Below are positions 26,656-36,133 of a stretch of 64,000 nt of DNA, one piece after another; positions within the stretch are counted from its first letter, which is position 1; every line of letters starts with the position of its first letter. The position numbers were made by a program, and so were the translations under genes. The stretch is from contig JARRPX010000001.1 of the NCBI GenBank assembly GCA_037382465.1, forward strand, positions 44,117 through 108,116, in the 5' to 3' direction. The notes beneath the pieces are model-generated. The model saw only the letters and a program-made list of their open reading frames with translations, did not search any database and was not told the origin of the DNA. This DNA comes from Anaerolineales bacterium (lineage in GTDB: Bacteria > Chloroflexota > Anaerolineae > Anaerolineales > E44-bin32).

Positions 26656-26740
26656 AGGCATTGAAATCGTCCAGGATCTCACACAACCGTTCGCTAATTT
26701 CCATTCAGAAAAACGTACGAGAGTGAAAAGGAGAGCCGAA

Positions 26741-27172
26741 ATGTCAGAGACATCACCAAAAGTAGAAGCCTTGCGCAATAAAATCCAACAATACTTGAGT
26801 CAGAAGAATTTGAGTTACGAAGTCAAACCGAGTGGGGAGTTGTGGGTTCGCGAAGGTTCTACCGTCGTGGCGATCGTTGCATATGATTGGAATGAGCAGA
26901 CGCTGGTGAGCGTCATGGCACCTGTTGCCCTGGACGTGAAGAAAGTTACGGCTGAACTCACACGTTTTCTGGCTGAGAAAAACCACGAACTGTTGTTCGG
27001 CAAGTTTTCTCTCAATCCTGAGAACAACAGCGTCTGGTACACACATGTGCTTCTCGGCGATTATCTGGATGAAGCGGAATTGTTCGTCGCCGTTTCCCAG
27101 GTTGCTATCGTTGCCGACGACTACGACGAACAAATCGTGAAGATGACGCGTGGAAGACGCTGGATCGATTAG
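26741..27172 (+). CDS. YbjN/CesT-type chaperone-like protein
   Basis: A 143-residue soluble protein starting at 26741 (MSETSPKVEALRNKI), with AAAAGGAGAG upstream. The alternation of helix, four-strand sheet and helix resembles YbjN/type III secretion chaperone folds: FLSQ-like helix KIQQYLSQKN, strands ELWVREGSTVVAIVAYDW and TLVSVMAPVA, helix VTAELTRFLAEKN, strand FGKFSLNPENNSVWYTHVLL, last helix DEAELFVAVSQVAIVADDYD. Family members are thought to bind peptides or regulate sensory pathways. It may serve the neighbouring unknown proteins. Assignment is by fold pattern, not a diagnostic motif. Confidence 0.65.
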   Translation: MSETSPKVEALRNKIQQYLSQKNLSYEVKPSGELWVREGSTVVAIVAYDWNEQTLVSVMAPVALDVKKVTAELTRFLAEKNHELLFGKFSLNPENNSVWYTHVLLGDYLDEAELFVAVSQVAIVADDYDEQIVKMTRGRRWID

Positions 27173-27208
27173 TCGAGTCAAAAGCGATCTTCAGAGGAGG
27201 TTGGTAAC

Positions 27209-27568
27209 ATGAAGTACATGCAGGTTTCCGGAAACGAGATGGGCAGCGCGCTTTGTTCTGACGACGCCTGTCCATGCGGCTATCCGGGCGCCACGCTTCA
27301 GCGCGGCGAAGGATACATTTATATCTCTCCGGAAGTCGTGGAATTCCGGCGGGATTGTCTGACGGAAGCAGAAGCGCAATTGAAGATCCAGCGCTTGTCG
27401 AGTCAGATGGGCACGTACCTCGTCGCCGGCGCCGGCGTCTTTGCCCCCATCTTGATGTGCGAACAAGGAGCGAGAAAACGAGGCCTCGACATGAAGGTCG
27501 CTGCTGCAGACGCAAAGCACTGGTGGGATACCGGCAAAGTGCCGCTACGAGCGACACCGAAAGCATGA
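27209..27568 (+). CDS. Hypothetical protein, Cys-rich N-terminus
   Basis: A 119-residue protein with AGGAGG 8 nt before the ATG. The N-terminus has three Cys in SALCSDDACPCGYPGAT, followed by an aromatic strand (GYIYISPEVVEFRRDC). Then comes a hydrophobic GTYLVAGAGVFAPILMCEQG and a basic helix. The Cys cluster could bind metal. I do not recognise the family. It lies in the tight run of small genes from 26446 to 28754. Confidence 0.65.
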   Translation: MKYMQVSGNEMGSALCSDDACPCGYPGATLQRGEGYIYISPEVVEFRRDCLTEAEAQLKIQRLSSQMGTYLVAGAGVFAPILMCEQGARKRGLDMKVAAADAKHWWDTGKVPLRATPKA

Positions 27569-27586
27569 AACAGGAGGGCGTGTGCC

Positions 27587-27859
27587 ATGGCGTACGAAGC
27601 AGAAGGCAGAAAAATCGCAGCCGATGTTGCCAATCAATTCGGCCGTCTGCTGGCTGTGAGGTTGGAATCGAAGAGTCCTTCTCGAATCGTTCTCGAATGT
27701 GAGCGTCAGGAAGTGACCCTGCCCAATGAATTCATCTTCAAGTTCGGGTACTCGGGTTCGGGTCCGGACTGCTTTCATGCATTTCTTCAAGCATCGGGAT
27801 TTAACGTCACGAAGGAGCAAATTGCACAGGCCAGGGAGGGAGATGTTTTACGTCCCTGA
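27587..27859 (+). CDS. Hypothetical small soluble protein
   Basis: A 90-residue protein (AYEAEGRKIAADVANQFG opening) with CAGGAGGG upstream and only 18 bp after the previous stop. Predicted alpha-beta: helix, strands LLAVRLES and SRIVLECERQEVTL, then FIFKFGYSGSGPDCFHAFLQ and a helix. No known motif. Position and ribosome site support a real gene translated together with its neighbours. Confidence 0.65.
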   Translation: MAYEAEGRKIAADVANQFGRLLAVRLESKSPSRIVLECERQEVTLPNEFIFKFGYSGSGPDCFHAFLQASGFNVTKEQIAQAREGDVLRP

Positions 27860-27905
27860 TACCTATGCGTGAACTCGGTGGTCGATCGTCGACCGGAGGC
27901 GCGAG

Positions 27906-28319
27906 ATGATGCCCAACATGCCCACACTGGGGATACGTTTCGAGATCGATAAAATCGAATCTGCGGATTACGGAACTGCTAGTTGGAAGATATTCTGGAA
28001 GGCGGTGGACGTCAGCAAGCTTGGTGGATGCGTTCTCTTCGAGGGCGATACGCGCGCAAGCCTGAATGGCACGGAAAATGTGTATTGTCTTGCAATTCAA
28101 TCCCGGGATGAAAAGATCCTCGATGAAATTCGCAGCGTCCTGGGAGAGAGCGTCGATTATCGGGCTTTGGCGGCTTCACCGAACTTCATCGAGGGAAACA
28201 CCGTGATCAGCGAGCCGTTGCCCGAGGCCGGCAGAGTCGACTTGGCAGGAAATCTGACCGGCGGCTACAACGCTCGTTCCGCGTTGGACGCAGTTCGGCG
28301 CGACCAGAGTCGCGGGTAG
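27906..28319 (+). CDS. Hypothetical protein
   Basis: A 137-residue protein starting MMPNMPTLGIRFEIDKIES, with GGAGGCG upstream. Mixed alpha-beta with strands ASWKIFWKAVDV, GGCVLFEGDT and YCLAIQS, a helix (DEKILDEIRSVLG) and a Gly-rich tail containing AGNLTGGYNARSALDAV. No recognised family. The co-directional context suggests it works with the adjacent small proteins. Confidence 0.6.
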   Translation: MMPNMPTLGIRFEIDKIESADYGTASWKIFWKAVDVSKLGGCVLFEGDTRASLNGTENVYCLAIQSRDEKILDEIRSVLGESVDYRALAASPNFIEGNTVISEPLPEAGRVDLAGNLTGGYNARSALDAVRRDQSRG

Positions 28320-28382
28320 ATCGATTATGAGCCCAAAAGGCGTTTCGGGTTTCGCGGCAAGCGCCGAGAAAGTGCGAACCGG

Positions 28383-28754
28383 ATGGAGACAATGCAGCAC
28401 ATACAAACCCCGTCGGCGATAGAGGCGACGAGGGCGCTGTTCGAACGGGCGCTGCCTTCTATTCCCGTCTGGGATCGACAGCGTATCGAACGAGAGTTTG
28501 AAGGATTCAAGCAGGCATGGGGCTCGAGAAGCTTGATTCAAGGTACGGAAGAGTCTCTGCATCAACTCGTTGAAAGAAATCTCGAAAAATCGACGCGAGA
28601 ATATGGATTTCATTTCTTTACCATCGACGTCATGCCTCAGTTGGGATGCGGCCAGGTGATGGCCTGGTCCGATGGAAACGCCGCTTCGGTCTGTCTCTGG
28701 CGTTCGGCTGAGGGGCTACATCTCTGTGGAAATTATTTCTTCACGGAAACGTGA
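28383..28754 (+). CDS. Hypothetical protein
   Basis: A 123-residue protein with an N-terminal helical half (EATRALFERALPSIPVWDRQ, EREFEGFKQAW) and a beta-rich C-terminus (EYGFHFFTIDVMPQLGCGQV, ASVCLWRSAEGLHLCGNYFF). The start is uncertain: the ATG at 28392 has GGAG close upstream, while the first ATG at 28383 lacks a clear ribosome site. No family recognised. The next gene follows after 31 bp. Confidence 0.6.
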   Translation: METMQHIQTPSAIEATRALFERALPSIPVWDRQRIEREFEGFKQAWGSRSLIQGTEESLHQLVERNLEKSTREYGFHFFTIDVMPQLGCGQVMAWSDGNAASVCLWRSAEGLHLCGNYFFTET

Positions 28755-28785
28755 CTGCAAACGGCAGCCAGGGAGGAAAATCATC

Positions 28786-29988
28786 ATGGCAAAAATTGAA
28801 TACAAAATCACGTACATGTATTGTCCCAAGTGTAAAGCTAAATTTGGAAACCGGCGTATTGGACCGGCGCAGATTAAATGCGGATCCTGTGGCGCGGTGT
28901 TGGACACAGGTCTGCCGACCTGGGATCAACTCTCGACATCCGAAAAGCTGCGTCTATACCTGTCTGAGATCATCCTGCCATCGTGGCTGGGGGTCAAAGG
29001 CTGCAACGGGATATTTGTCGGCTGCCTTACGCAAGTGTTCTTGTGGGGGATGGTGTCGATGCCTTTTATGGCGATCTTGGGTTCCCTGATGGACTCGCCG
29101 GATGACATGTCCCCGTTGGCGATGGCCCTGGTGATCGTGATGATGTTTGCCATCCCATTTGCTTATCCGGCGATCCTCGCCCTGCGCGTGCGCCGCATGG
29201 CTCGCGAATCCCAGAAATTTGCAGAAACCGGACAACCACCGGTTTGGGGTAAGAAAGAGCGCGTCGAGGAGGAAGAGATCGTCAGTACGGCGCGTTACAC
29301 AAATGGTGGATACGAATTGCTTTTACGGCTTGGGGCGTTGGCGATATTTCCGATGTTCATCCTCGCGGTGCAGAAAACGATGTACACATTTTTATACGCT
29401 GAAGCGCAGCTTGGTGATTTTGTCGTGATCGCCGCTCTTTGGCTGCTCACCTACGTGGCAGGCACGTTCATCCGCCGGGAATTGTCTCTTTGCCTGGGCC
29501 GATCGGGGAAGATCGGGGTGATCAGCATACTCTTCACACCCTTCATACTGGCCGTACTCGCTCTCGGCCGACACCGGATCGATGCGGCGATCGGAGAGAT
29601 AAAGCAGATGGACCGAGACGTGCGTTCATCCCGGTCGAAGTACATCGATCCGATCGATCATTCCAAGCGATACCGCAAATTGTTGGATTATCTTGAAGAA
29701 ACGCGGGATCCACGCGCCGTTAAGCCGCTCATGCGCGCCCTGCACGATCGGGAAGCCCGCTTCCGCATCATTGCCGCGAAGACGCTCGGCGAAATTGGTG
29801 ATGCGCGGGCACTTGAAGCTTTAATGGGGACTCTCAAAGACAAAGATCCACAGGTGCGAGCTGCTGCGGCTGCGGCGTTGGGGAAAATCAAAGATGGAAG
29901 GGCGAAAGCCGGACTCGAGGCGCTGCTCGAGGACGAAGAACAGGAAGTACATATCGCGGCAAAGAAAGCGCTCGATACGTTGGCTTGA
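28786..29988 (+). CDS. Membrane protein with zinc ribbon and C-terminal HEAT repeats
   Basis: A 400-residue protein from the ATG at 28786 (MAKIEYKITYMYCPKCKAKF), with GGGAGGAAA upstream. Domains in order: a zinc ribbon (CPKC and CGSC, residues 13-40), a membrane region with about five helices (80-265), and a C-terminal block of PBS-lyase-type HEAT repeats (about 310-400) marked by RDPRAVKPLMRALHD, GDARALEALMGTLKDKDP and KDGRAKAGLEALLED. This combination suggests a membrane scaffold. Family function unknown. It is the largest member of the small-gene run that begins at 26446. Confidence 0.8.
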   Translation: MAKIEYKITYMYCPKCKAKFGNRRIGPAQIKCGSCGAVLDTGLPTWDQLSTSEKLRLYLSEIILPSWLGVKGCNGIFVGCLTQVFLWGMVSMPFMAILGSLMDSPDDMSPLAMALVIVMMFAIPFAYPAILALRVRRMARESQKFAETGQPPVWGKKERVEEEEIVSTARYTNGGYELLLRLGALAIFPMFILAVQKTMYTFLYAEAQLGDFVVIAALWLLTYVAGTFIRRELSLCLGRSGKIGVISILFTPFILAVLALGRHRIDAAIGEIKQMDRDVRSSRSKYIDPIDHSKRYRKLLDYLEETRDPRAVKPLMRALHDREARFRIIAAKTLGEIGDARALEALMGTLKDKDPQVRAAAAAALGKIKDGRAKAGLEALLEDEEQEVHIAAKKALDTLA

Positions 29989-30062
29989 TCCCCGGGAGTA
30001 TCATTTTCTCACGGCGCTGAGCACCATCGAGAATCAGAGTCATGAGAAATGGAGAACCTTCG

Positions 30063-31241
30063 ATGAAAGAATCAGGAATGATCGACGGATGCGCTTATCG
30101 ACGAGCGTGCACAGCATGCGGTTCGATTCGGACCACGTTGACGGCGCTGCTGATCATGATTCTTACGGCGTGCAGTACAAAAGGGGTTGAAACGAAGAGC
30201 ATGAGTCTCGAAGAAGAAAAGACTCCGCTGCCTTCGACGACGGCCACCGCGACGCAGCAACCCTCACCGACCTCCACTCCAGCACCGATTCCGATAACGA
30301 TCGAGAATGCATCCTCGATGACTCGGGTTTCAAAGTTAATAACCGGGAATCGAGACATCATACCCATTATTAGCCTTGCCCTATCGAAGGATGGCGAAAC
30401 GGTGGCAGGAGAGGACATTATTGGCAGTATATATTTGTGGAATTGGCGGAGTGGGGATTTAGAAATCGTCCTCGAAGGAAGTGAATCCCACGACCTCAGC
30501 CAGTACGTCGTTGCTGTCTCCCCGGGCATTGCCTTCTCCCCGGATGGATCACAGATCGTGTCGGGTTCTTATGAAAGTGGGGTCGTTCAACTCTGGGATC
30601 GATCGACGGGGAAAGTGTTCGGCACGTTCATCGGCAACGGTGATTACCTTTGGAGTGTGGATTATTCACCTGTAGGTGAGATCGTTGCCTCCAGCAGCCT
30701 GGATAGCACGGTAAAAATCTGGAATGTGGCAACCAGACGGCTGGAAACAACACTTAATGGATTGTCCGGGGGATTAAGAGTTGTTTTTTCTCCGGATGGT
30801 CGCATATTGGCGGCGGGAGATTACCGCGGCAACATATGTTTGTGGGATCTAGATGAAGGCAGGAAGCTCGACGATCTCATGGGGCATAGAGATATGATCT
30901 CGGACCTGGCATTCTCTATCGACGGTAAACTGCTTGCTTCCTCCAGTTTCGATAAGCATGCCCGACTATGGGACATTGAAGCAGGTATAAGCCTGGCGAC
31001 ATTTGACAATGAAGACGCCTATGCAACTGCCGTTGCGCTTTCCCCCAACGGTGAGCTTCTCGCTGTAGTGGGAGGGGATGGTCTCATTCGAGTCTGGGAT
31101 GCAACATCCGGAAAACTGCTGACGGTGCTTGATGATCATTGTTATGGCGATCTACTCTTTTCCCTCGATGGAACGACCTTGATTTCCAGCAGCGACGACG
31201 GAAGCATTCGATTGTGGGGAATCGATCAAACTGACAACTAG
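30063..31241 (+). CDS. WD40 repeat lipoprotein
   Basis: A 392-residue protein from the ATG at 30063 (GGAGA 7 nt upstream). It has a long signal peptide ending in the lipobox ILTAC, then a Thr/Pro-rich linker (ATATQQPSPTSTPAP) and about seven WD40 blades. Examples are GDNRD-type turns followed by SIYLWNWRSG, VVQLWDRSTGK, TVKIWNVATRR, NICLWDLDEGR, HARLWDIEAG, LIRVWDATSGK and SIRLWGID. The propeller should be displayed on the outer face of the membrane and bind a protein or glycan partner. No enzyme domain is fused. It sits between the HEAT protein and another lipoprotein, all on the plus strand. Confidence 0.85.
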   Translation: MKESGMIDGCAYRRACTACGSIRTTLTALLIMILTACSTKGVETKSMSLEEEKTPLPSTTATATQQPSPTSTPAPIPITIENASSMTRVSKLITGNRDIIPIISLALSKDGETVAGEDIIGSIYLWNWRSGDLEIVLEGSESHDLSQYVVAVSPGIAFSPDGSQIVSGSYESGVVQLWDRSTGKVFGTFIGNGDYLWSVDYSPVGEIVASSSLDSTVKIWNVATRRLETTLNGLSGGLRVVFSPDGRILAAGDYRGNICLWDLDEGRKLDDLMGHRDMISDLAFSIDGKLLASSSFDKHARLWDIEAGISLATFDNEDAYATAVALSPNGELLAVVGGDGLIRVWDATSGKLLTVLDDHCYGDLLFSLDGTTLISSSDDGSIRLWGIDQTDN

Positions 31242-31306
31242 CGCAGGCAGCAAAACCGTTAAAATAGGGCGTTGGTTTAGACTCTGCGTGGAAGGAAATC
31301 ACATCT

Positions 31307-32443
31307 ATGTCCAAAACGGAACTTATCGCACTGCCAATACTCGTTTGCCTCTTCATGCTCGTGGGATGCAGCAACGAGGATAGACTCAGTGAGAACGACA
31401 TTCCGGACATTTCTGATTTGACCGGCGAAGTGGATTCCCCACCCGTGGATTTCGGCGGGGAATCGGGTGGATTCCAATTCGGCAGCAGCGCGCAATGGCC
31501 AGATTATATTCCTGCGGATATCCCCGAACTTAAGGGGCAGATTTCCACGGTGATGGCAGCGCCCGAATCTCACATTCGTATCTTTTACGAAAATATCACC
31601 GAAGGACAGATCGAGGATTACCTGGCAGAGCTCCAGGCTGCGGGATTTCAGTTGGAGTACATCGTATACACACGCGAAGGTTTCCCCGACAACTCGGCCG
31701 AGAAAATCGAAAAAGGCGAGTACGACGCCGTCGATATCACCAAGGGTGAATACCACATGCGGCTCGAGTTTGGCGGCAGCGAGGCAACGTACGATATTTA
31801 CACCACCGGATTCGAAGCCGAGGTCATCGCCGCAACCACGCCGCAGTGGCCGGTTGCGTTAATCGATATCGCCCCACCACCCGAGCGCTGTAAGCTGACG
31901 AGTGTTAACCAAACGAGCCGTGATGGATTGGGGTACACGATTATGTGTGAACCTGCGGACGACGGAGTCTTCGAGGATTACGCCGATGCGTTGTACGCGA
32001 TAGGATTTCACAAGGACGCAAACATCGTCTCTGTGAACGAAAGTGAAAACCTGTGGTTGACGGATGGCGAGACGTCGATACGAATCATGTATTCGCTCAC
32101 ATCCGAGTTGATGTTGACGATTGAAAAGGAAGAGGGGAATGCCTCGCCGGCGTTGACCTGGCCGCAGGAACTCGAAGGCTTGATTCCACCGCCCGAACGC
32201 TGTGAAATCGCCAACGTTTTCCCCAGCCAGGATGTGCTTCTGGAATGCACGCCGGCGGATGCGGAAGTCCTGCAGGATTATCTAGACGTACTGGTAGGGC
32301 TGGGATTTGTTCAAAGCCACGCGCTCGAAGGTGTAAACGGCGAGATCATCACGGTTACACTAACTGACGACGGCGTCTCGATCGAGCTGATGGCCGGTTC
32401 GGCCGACAGTATAATGATTCGCATCGTGCAGGACAATCCATAG
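31307..32443 (+). CDS. Lipoprotein with a triplicated ~90-residue domain
   Basis: A 378-residue lipoprotein (lipobox MLVGC, Cys 21). After an acidic Gly/Ser linker it contains three copies of one domain. Copy 1 starts at WPDYIPADIPEL, copy 2 at WPVALIDIAPPPERC and copy 3 at WPQELEGLIPPPERC. Each ends with a helix-turn of the form DYLAELQAAGF, DYADALYAIGF or DYLDVLVGLGF, then two strands. Copies 2 and 3 share PPPERC with a paired Cys shortly after (IMCEPAD and LLECTPAD), suggesting a disulfide in each. No named family recognised. Exported, function unknown. Confidence 0.75.
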   Translation: MSKTELIALPILVCLFMLVGCSNEDRLSENDIPDISDLTGEVDSPPVDFGGESGGFQFGSSAQWPDYIPADIPELKGQISTVMAAPESHIRIFYENITEGQIEDYLAELQAAGFQLEYIVYTREGFPDNSAEKIEKGEYDAVDITKGEYHMRLEFGGSEATYDIYTTGFEAEVIAATTPQWPVALIDIAPPPERCKLTSVNQTSRDGLGYTIMCEPADDGVFEDYADALYAIGFHKDANIVSVNESENLWLTDGETSIRIMYSLTSELMLTIEKEEGNASPALTWPQELEGLIPPPERCEIANVFPSQDVLLECTPADAEVLQDYLDVLVGLGFVQSHALEGVNGEIITVTLTDDGVSIELMAGSADSIMIRIVQDNP

Positions 32444-32946
32444 TCTACCGGCGTATGCTTCTCGTCTGTCATACCCTGTGATCCAGGGCCGGGTTAAAGC
32501 TGTGTCTTATCGATTCGTCGAGTTGCCTCGAGTGTATTAAGCGCGAATTCGTTATGCTTCGCAGACACCTGATGAAGATGATGAAACACGCGGCGTGTGG
32601 TTACATCCCGCTTCTCATTTCCGTGTCGACGTAAAAAATTACTTTTCGTTGTGCGAAACCATTGATTTGAAGGATCTCTGCTGGCCTCCGTGTATTCGTT
32701 TCCTCATTGTCGATTGACGCTGAATCACAGTCCACACTTGGAATTCACTTCCTCCTCCTTCATCTACGACTGATATTTCAGAAGAGACTTTCAATCTAAC
32801 TGTCCCATGTTCCACTATCCGGGTTGTGACAGAGAGATTCCCGTTTGCAACCCTGGAGACGATCCTGCGTAAAGGGAAGAGAATTGCTTGGGTGTGAATC
32901 GGCCTGAACCTTCGACAACACCCCGGCAGTCCACAAAGGAGGAGAC
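32444..32946. other. Intergenic region upstream of ABC exporter operon
   Basis: About 500 bp without a gene I can support on either strand. No strong hairpin or textbook promoter stands out. A ribosome site (AAAGGAGGAG) for the ABC gene lies at the right edge. Confidence 0.4.
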
Positions 32947-33684
32947 ATGAACACAAGTACTACCCTGACAAGCGAAAACGGCATGCGCATCGATCTGCGC
33001 GAGGTGGTGAAGACTTACGAGTCGGGCGCTGGTGACGTGACGGTCTTGACCGACGTGTCGCTCAAGGTAAAAGAGGGTGAACTCGTCGGAGTCGTCGGCC
33101 CCTCGGGGTCGGGCAAGTCCACCCTGCTCAACATGATCACCGGCATCGACCGGCCCACGGCGGGCGAGGTGTTCGTTGGCGGGCAGGCCGTGCACGGGCT
33201 CAGCGAGAACCAGCTCGCCCGCTGGCGCGGAAGAAACGTCGGCGTCATTTTTCAATTCTTTCAACTGCTGCCGACGCTGACGATCGCTGAAAATGTGATG
33301 CTGCCCATGGATTTCTGCAGCATGTATTCCCGCCGCGAGCGCAAGCAGCGCGCGCTGGAACTGCTCGACCAGGTCAACATCGCCGATCAGGCGGACAAGC
33401 TGCCCAGTACGTTGAGTGGTGGGCAGCAGCAGCGTGCCGCCATCGCGCGCGCGCTGGCCAACGATCCTCCGGTCGTCGTGGCAGACGAACCGACGGGGAA
33501 CCTGGATCGTGCGACGGCCAATGAAGTGTTTGGTTTGTTCCAGCAACTCGTCGAAAAAGGTAAAACGCTCATGATCGTGACGCACGACCGCAGCCTTGCA
33601 GATCAAATGGATCGAGTGCTGCATCTGCTCGACGGACGGATCGACCGCGACCGGGCCAACGGCAACGGGAGCGGTGGGCGATGA
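32947..33684 (+). CDS. ABC transporter ATP-binding protein (MacB/LolD type)
   Basis: A 245-residue ATPase: Walker [11 protein letters not shown]-loop [11 protein letters not shown], signature [15 protein letters not shown], Walker [13 protein letters not shown] and switch His in IVTHDRS. The FQ-F-LLPTLT and EPTGNLD motifs place it in the MacB/LolD/FtsE branch, whose partners are extracytoplasmic-domain permeases acting as mechanotransmitters for lipoproteins, peptides or drugs. Its stop overlaps the start of the permease by 4 nt. Substrate unknown; lipoprotein traffic would fit the many lipoproteins here. Confidence 0.9.
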   Translation: MNTSTTLTSENGMRIDLREVVKTYESGAGDVTVLTDVSLKVKEGELVGVVGPSGSGKSTLLNMITGIDRPTAGEVFVGGQAVHGLSENQLARWRGRNVGVIFQFFQLLPTLTIAENVMLPMDFCSMYSRRERKQRALELLDQVNIADQADKLPSTLSGGQQQRAAIARALANDPPVVVADEPTGNLDRATANEVFGLFQQLVEKGKTLMIVTHDRSLADQMDRVLHLLDGRIDRDRANGNGSGGR

Positions 33685-36050
33685 GTGTAACCTGGAAAAA
33701 GGTGTGGCGCGACCTGACGCGCAATAAAGCCCGCACCGTTCTGGCTGTACTTGCCACGGCAGTGGGCGTCTTCGCACTCGGATTGACCTTCGGCCTTTCC
33801 GGCGTGATGCGCGAGTCCATGACCGAAGCGCACAAAGCCGTTTTACCGGACCAGATCACGTTCTACGGCGGTCCCTTCGACCAGGATGCCGCGAACCTGT
33901 TGTTGGATGAGCCGGACGTCGTGGCGGTGGAAGGCGAACGTAACGCAATGATCCGTTGGAAACTCGAGGGGGAGCAGGATTGGCGCAACGGCTTACTTTA
34001 CACGCGCCACGACTATGAGAATCAAACCACATACTTCGTCCAACGTGTCGATGGCCAGTGGCCTGCGGGCGAGACTCTTGACGTGGAGCGGTTGGCGTCG
34101 GATTACTTCGATATCCCTACGGGTTCCAGCGTTCTCATCGAAACCGCCGGGGGTGAAGCGGAACTGCCCGTGGCGGGCGTGGTGCGCGAGCACATGGTCT
34201 TCCCTCCGCTTTGGGGAGGCAATGCGGTCTTCTTCTCTACATCCGAGACGGCGAATTGGGTCACGGGTGTGAATATCGAATACACCAAACTGCGCGTGCG
34301 TATCGATGATTACGACGAAGAAACCGTACACGCCACTGCGCAGCGCATGCAAGACAAACTGGAGTTGCAGGGCTATCGCGTCGAGTTGTACGACATAACC
34401 GATCCGGAAGTGCATTGGAACCAGGACTTGATTGACTCCTCGTTCCTGATCTGGGCGGTTTTGGGCGTGATGTCCCTGGGGCTCAGCGGCTTCCTGATTG
34501 TCAATACCATGACTGCGCTCATCACACAACAGGTGTGGCAGATCGGCGTGATGAAATCGGTGGGCGCCACGGCCAATCAGCTCGTGCGCACCTACTTGAT
34601 GACGGCCTTGATCTACGGTCTCTTGGCCGTGCTGATCGCCGTGCCGCTGGGCGCCGTAGGGGCGAACTGGCTGGCAGTCTTCATGTTGAATCTGCTCAAC
34701 ATCGAACATGCCACATTCCATCTCGATCCAGGGACCGTTACACTGCAGATCCTGATCGGTTTGAGCGTACCGATCCTGGCAGCCTTGATCCCCATCATCA
34801 ACGGCGTACGCATCACGGCACACAAGGCCATGAGCCGGCACGGTATCGGCAACGGCTTCGGCGACTGCAGATTCGATCGATTCATCGCTCGTGTCCGGCG
34901 GGTACCGCGCCCGATGGCGTTGAGCCTGCGGAATACGTTCCGCCGGAAAGCGCGCGTCGCGTTGACCCTGGTAACACTCGTGTTGAGCGGTGTGATGTTC
35001 ACCATGATCCTCACCATGGACAAATCCTTCGCCGCCACGATCGATGCGATTTTCGACCTGTTTGGCGACGATGTCATGGTCTACATGGATCAGGCCTACG
35101 ATCCTGCAGATCTCACGGCCATCGCCGAGAGCCTGCCGGGAGTTGTGGCAGCCGAAGTGTCCAGTCATCGCGTGGCGTCCACAGAATTGGAAAGTGGACA
35201 GAGCATCCAGGTTTCCCTGCGCGGAGTTCCAATGGATTCGAAGATGTTCAACCCGCGCATTGTCAGCGGGAGCGGCCTGCCTTTCGGCGATGAGCGTGCC
35301 GTGCTGATCAACAGCGTGTTCGCTGAGGAAAATGGCGTCGAAGTCGGCGACGAGGTTGCCTTCACGATCCTAGGTTCGGAGTCAACCTGGAGAGTGGCGG
35401 GAGTCACGCTCGACGTGGACAGCTCGCAATTCGAATTCTTTGTTCCCTTCGACGTGTTGGCGAACGAAATCTCTGCGGAACACCTGGTTCACTTCGTACA
35501 ACTCAAAATCGAGCAGCCGGGCATCGAGTCCGAAAAGCGAATAGCAGAGACGCTGAGCGACCGCTATGAGGAACATGGCTACGGAACGACGGGCTACTGG
35601 AGTCTCAGCGAGGGCCGCAAACAGAATGTGGATATGTTTGGCACGCTGACCTATACCCTGATGTCGATGGCAATTCTGGCGGCCGTCGTGGGAAGCATCG
35701 GTTTGATGAGCACCATGTCGATCAACGTCGTCGAGCGCTTGCGCGAGATTGGCGTGATGCGGTCGGTGGGCGCCTCATCTCCATCCATCGTGGCCATCTT
35801 CGTGACGGAGGGAGTACTTCTGGGCCTGATCTCCTGGCTGCTGGCTGTGCCGTTGAGCGTCCCTTGTGCCAAGCTGTTCACCGATGTGATCGGCCAGACC
35901 GTCGTGGGCTTTGGGTTGGATTTCGAATATGCAGTGGACGGCGTGATCATCTGGCTCTCGATCGTGCTCGTGCTGTCGGCCCTGGCCAGCTTGTGGCCGG
36001 CGCTGAAAGCCACACGCGTCAGCGTGCGCGAGACTTTGGCCTATGAGTAG
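33681..36050 (+). CDS. FtsX/MacB-like ABC transporter permease
   Basis: A 789-residue permease with the layout of large bacterial FtsX-domain proteins. There is an N-terminal helix after [20 protein letters not shown], a large extracytoplasmic domain, and a first FtsX core (three helices, about 255-380) with [21 protein letters not shown] second N-terminal-type helix starts at [20 protein letters not shown], followed by a second extracytoplasmic domain and a C-terminal FtsX core with [20 protein letters not shown]. It overlaps the ATPase gene by 4 nt and surely works with it. Exact cargo unknown. Confidence 0.88.
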   Translation: MSVTWKKVWRDLTRNKARTVLAVLATAVGVFALGLTFGLSGVMRESMTEAHKAVLPDQITFYGGPFDQDAANLLLDEPDVVAVEGERNAMIRWKLEGEQDWRNGLLYTRHDYENQTTYFVQRVDGQWPAGETLDVERLASDYFDIPTGSSVLIETAGGEAELPVAGVVREHMVFPPLWGGNAVFFSTSETANWVTGVNIEYTKLRVRIDDYDEETVHATAQRMQDKLELQGYRVELYDITDPEVHWNQDLIDSSFLIWAVLGVMSLGLSGFLIVNTMTALITQQVWQIGVMKSVGATANQLVRTYLMTALIYGLLAVLIAVPLGAVGANWLAVFMLNLLNIEHATFHLDPGTVTLQILIGLSVPILAALIPIINGVRITAHKAMSRHGIGNGFGDCRFDRFIARVRRVPRPMALSLRNTFRRKARVALTLVTLVLSGVMFTMILTMDKSFAATIDAIFDLFGDDVMVYMDQAYDPADLTAIAESLPGVVAAEVSSHRVASTELESGQSIQVSLRGVPMDSKMFNPRIVSGSGLPFGDERAVLINSVFAEENGVEVGDEVAFTILGSESTWRVAGVTLDVDSSQFEFFVPFDVLANEISAEHLVHFVQLKIEQPGIESEKRIAETLSDRYEEHGYGTTGYWSLSEGRKQNVDMFGTLTYTLMSMAILAAVVGSIGLMSTMSINVVERLREIGVMRSVGASSPSIVAIFVTEGVLLGLISWLLAVPLSVPCAKLFTDVIGQTVVGFGLDFEYAVDGVIIWLSIVLVLSALASLWPALKATRVSVRETLAYE

Positions 36051-36073
36051 TCAAGTGTGTCGGCAATGAAAAT

Positions 36074-36104
36074 GACGAAGCGGCTTGATTCAGGCCGCTT
36101 CGTC
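36074..36104. terminator. Bidirectional terminator between convergent genes
   Basis: A perfect 11-bp stem (36074-36084 with 36094-36104, GACGAAGCGGC) has a 9-nt loop. It is placed between the ends of the permease gene (plus) and the acyltransferase gene (minus). Confidence 0.65.
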
Positions 36105-36133
36105 GATTCTCCACTTTGGCAGCATGATCACAA

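Noticed and set aside
32815..33777. Long minus-strand frame over the ABC ATPase
   Set aside because: It is antisense to a gene with complete Walker, signature and switch motifs; it is a GC-bias artefact.
33993..35168. Minus-strand frame of 391 codons inside the permease
   Set aside because: His/Gln/Asp-rich shadow of the FtsX-type permease, with no ribosome site or domain.
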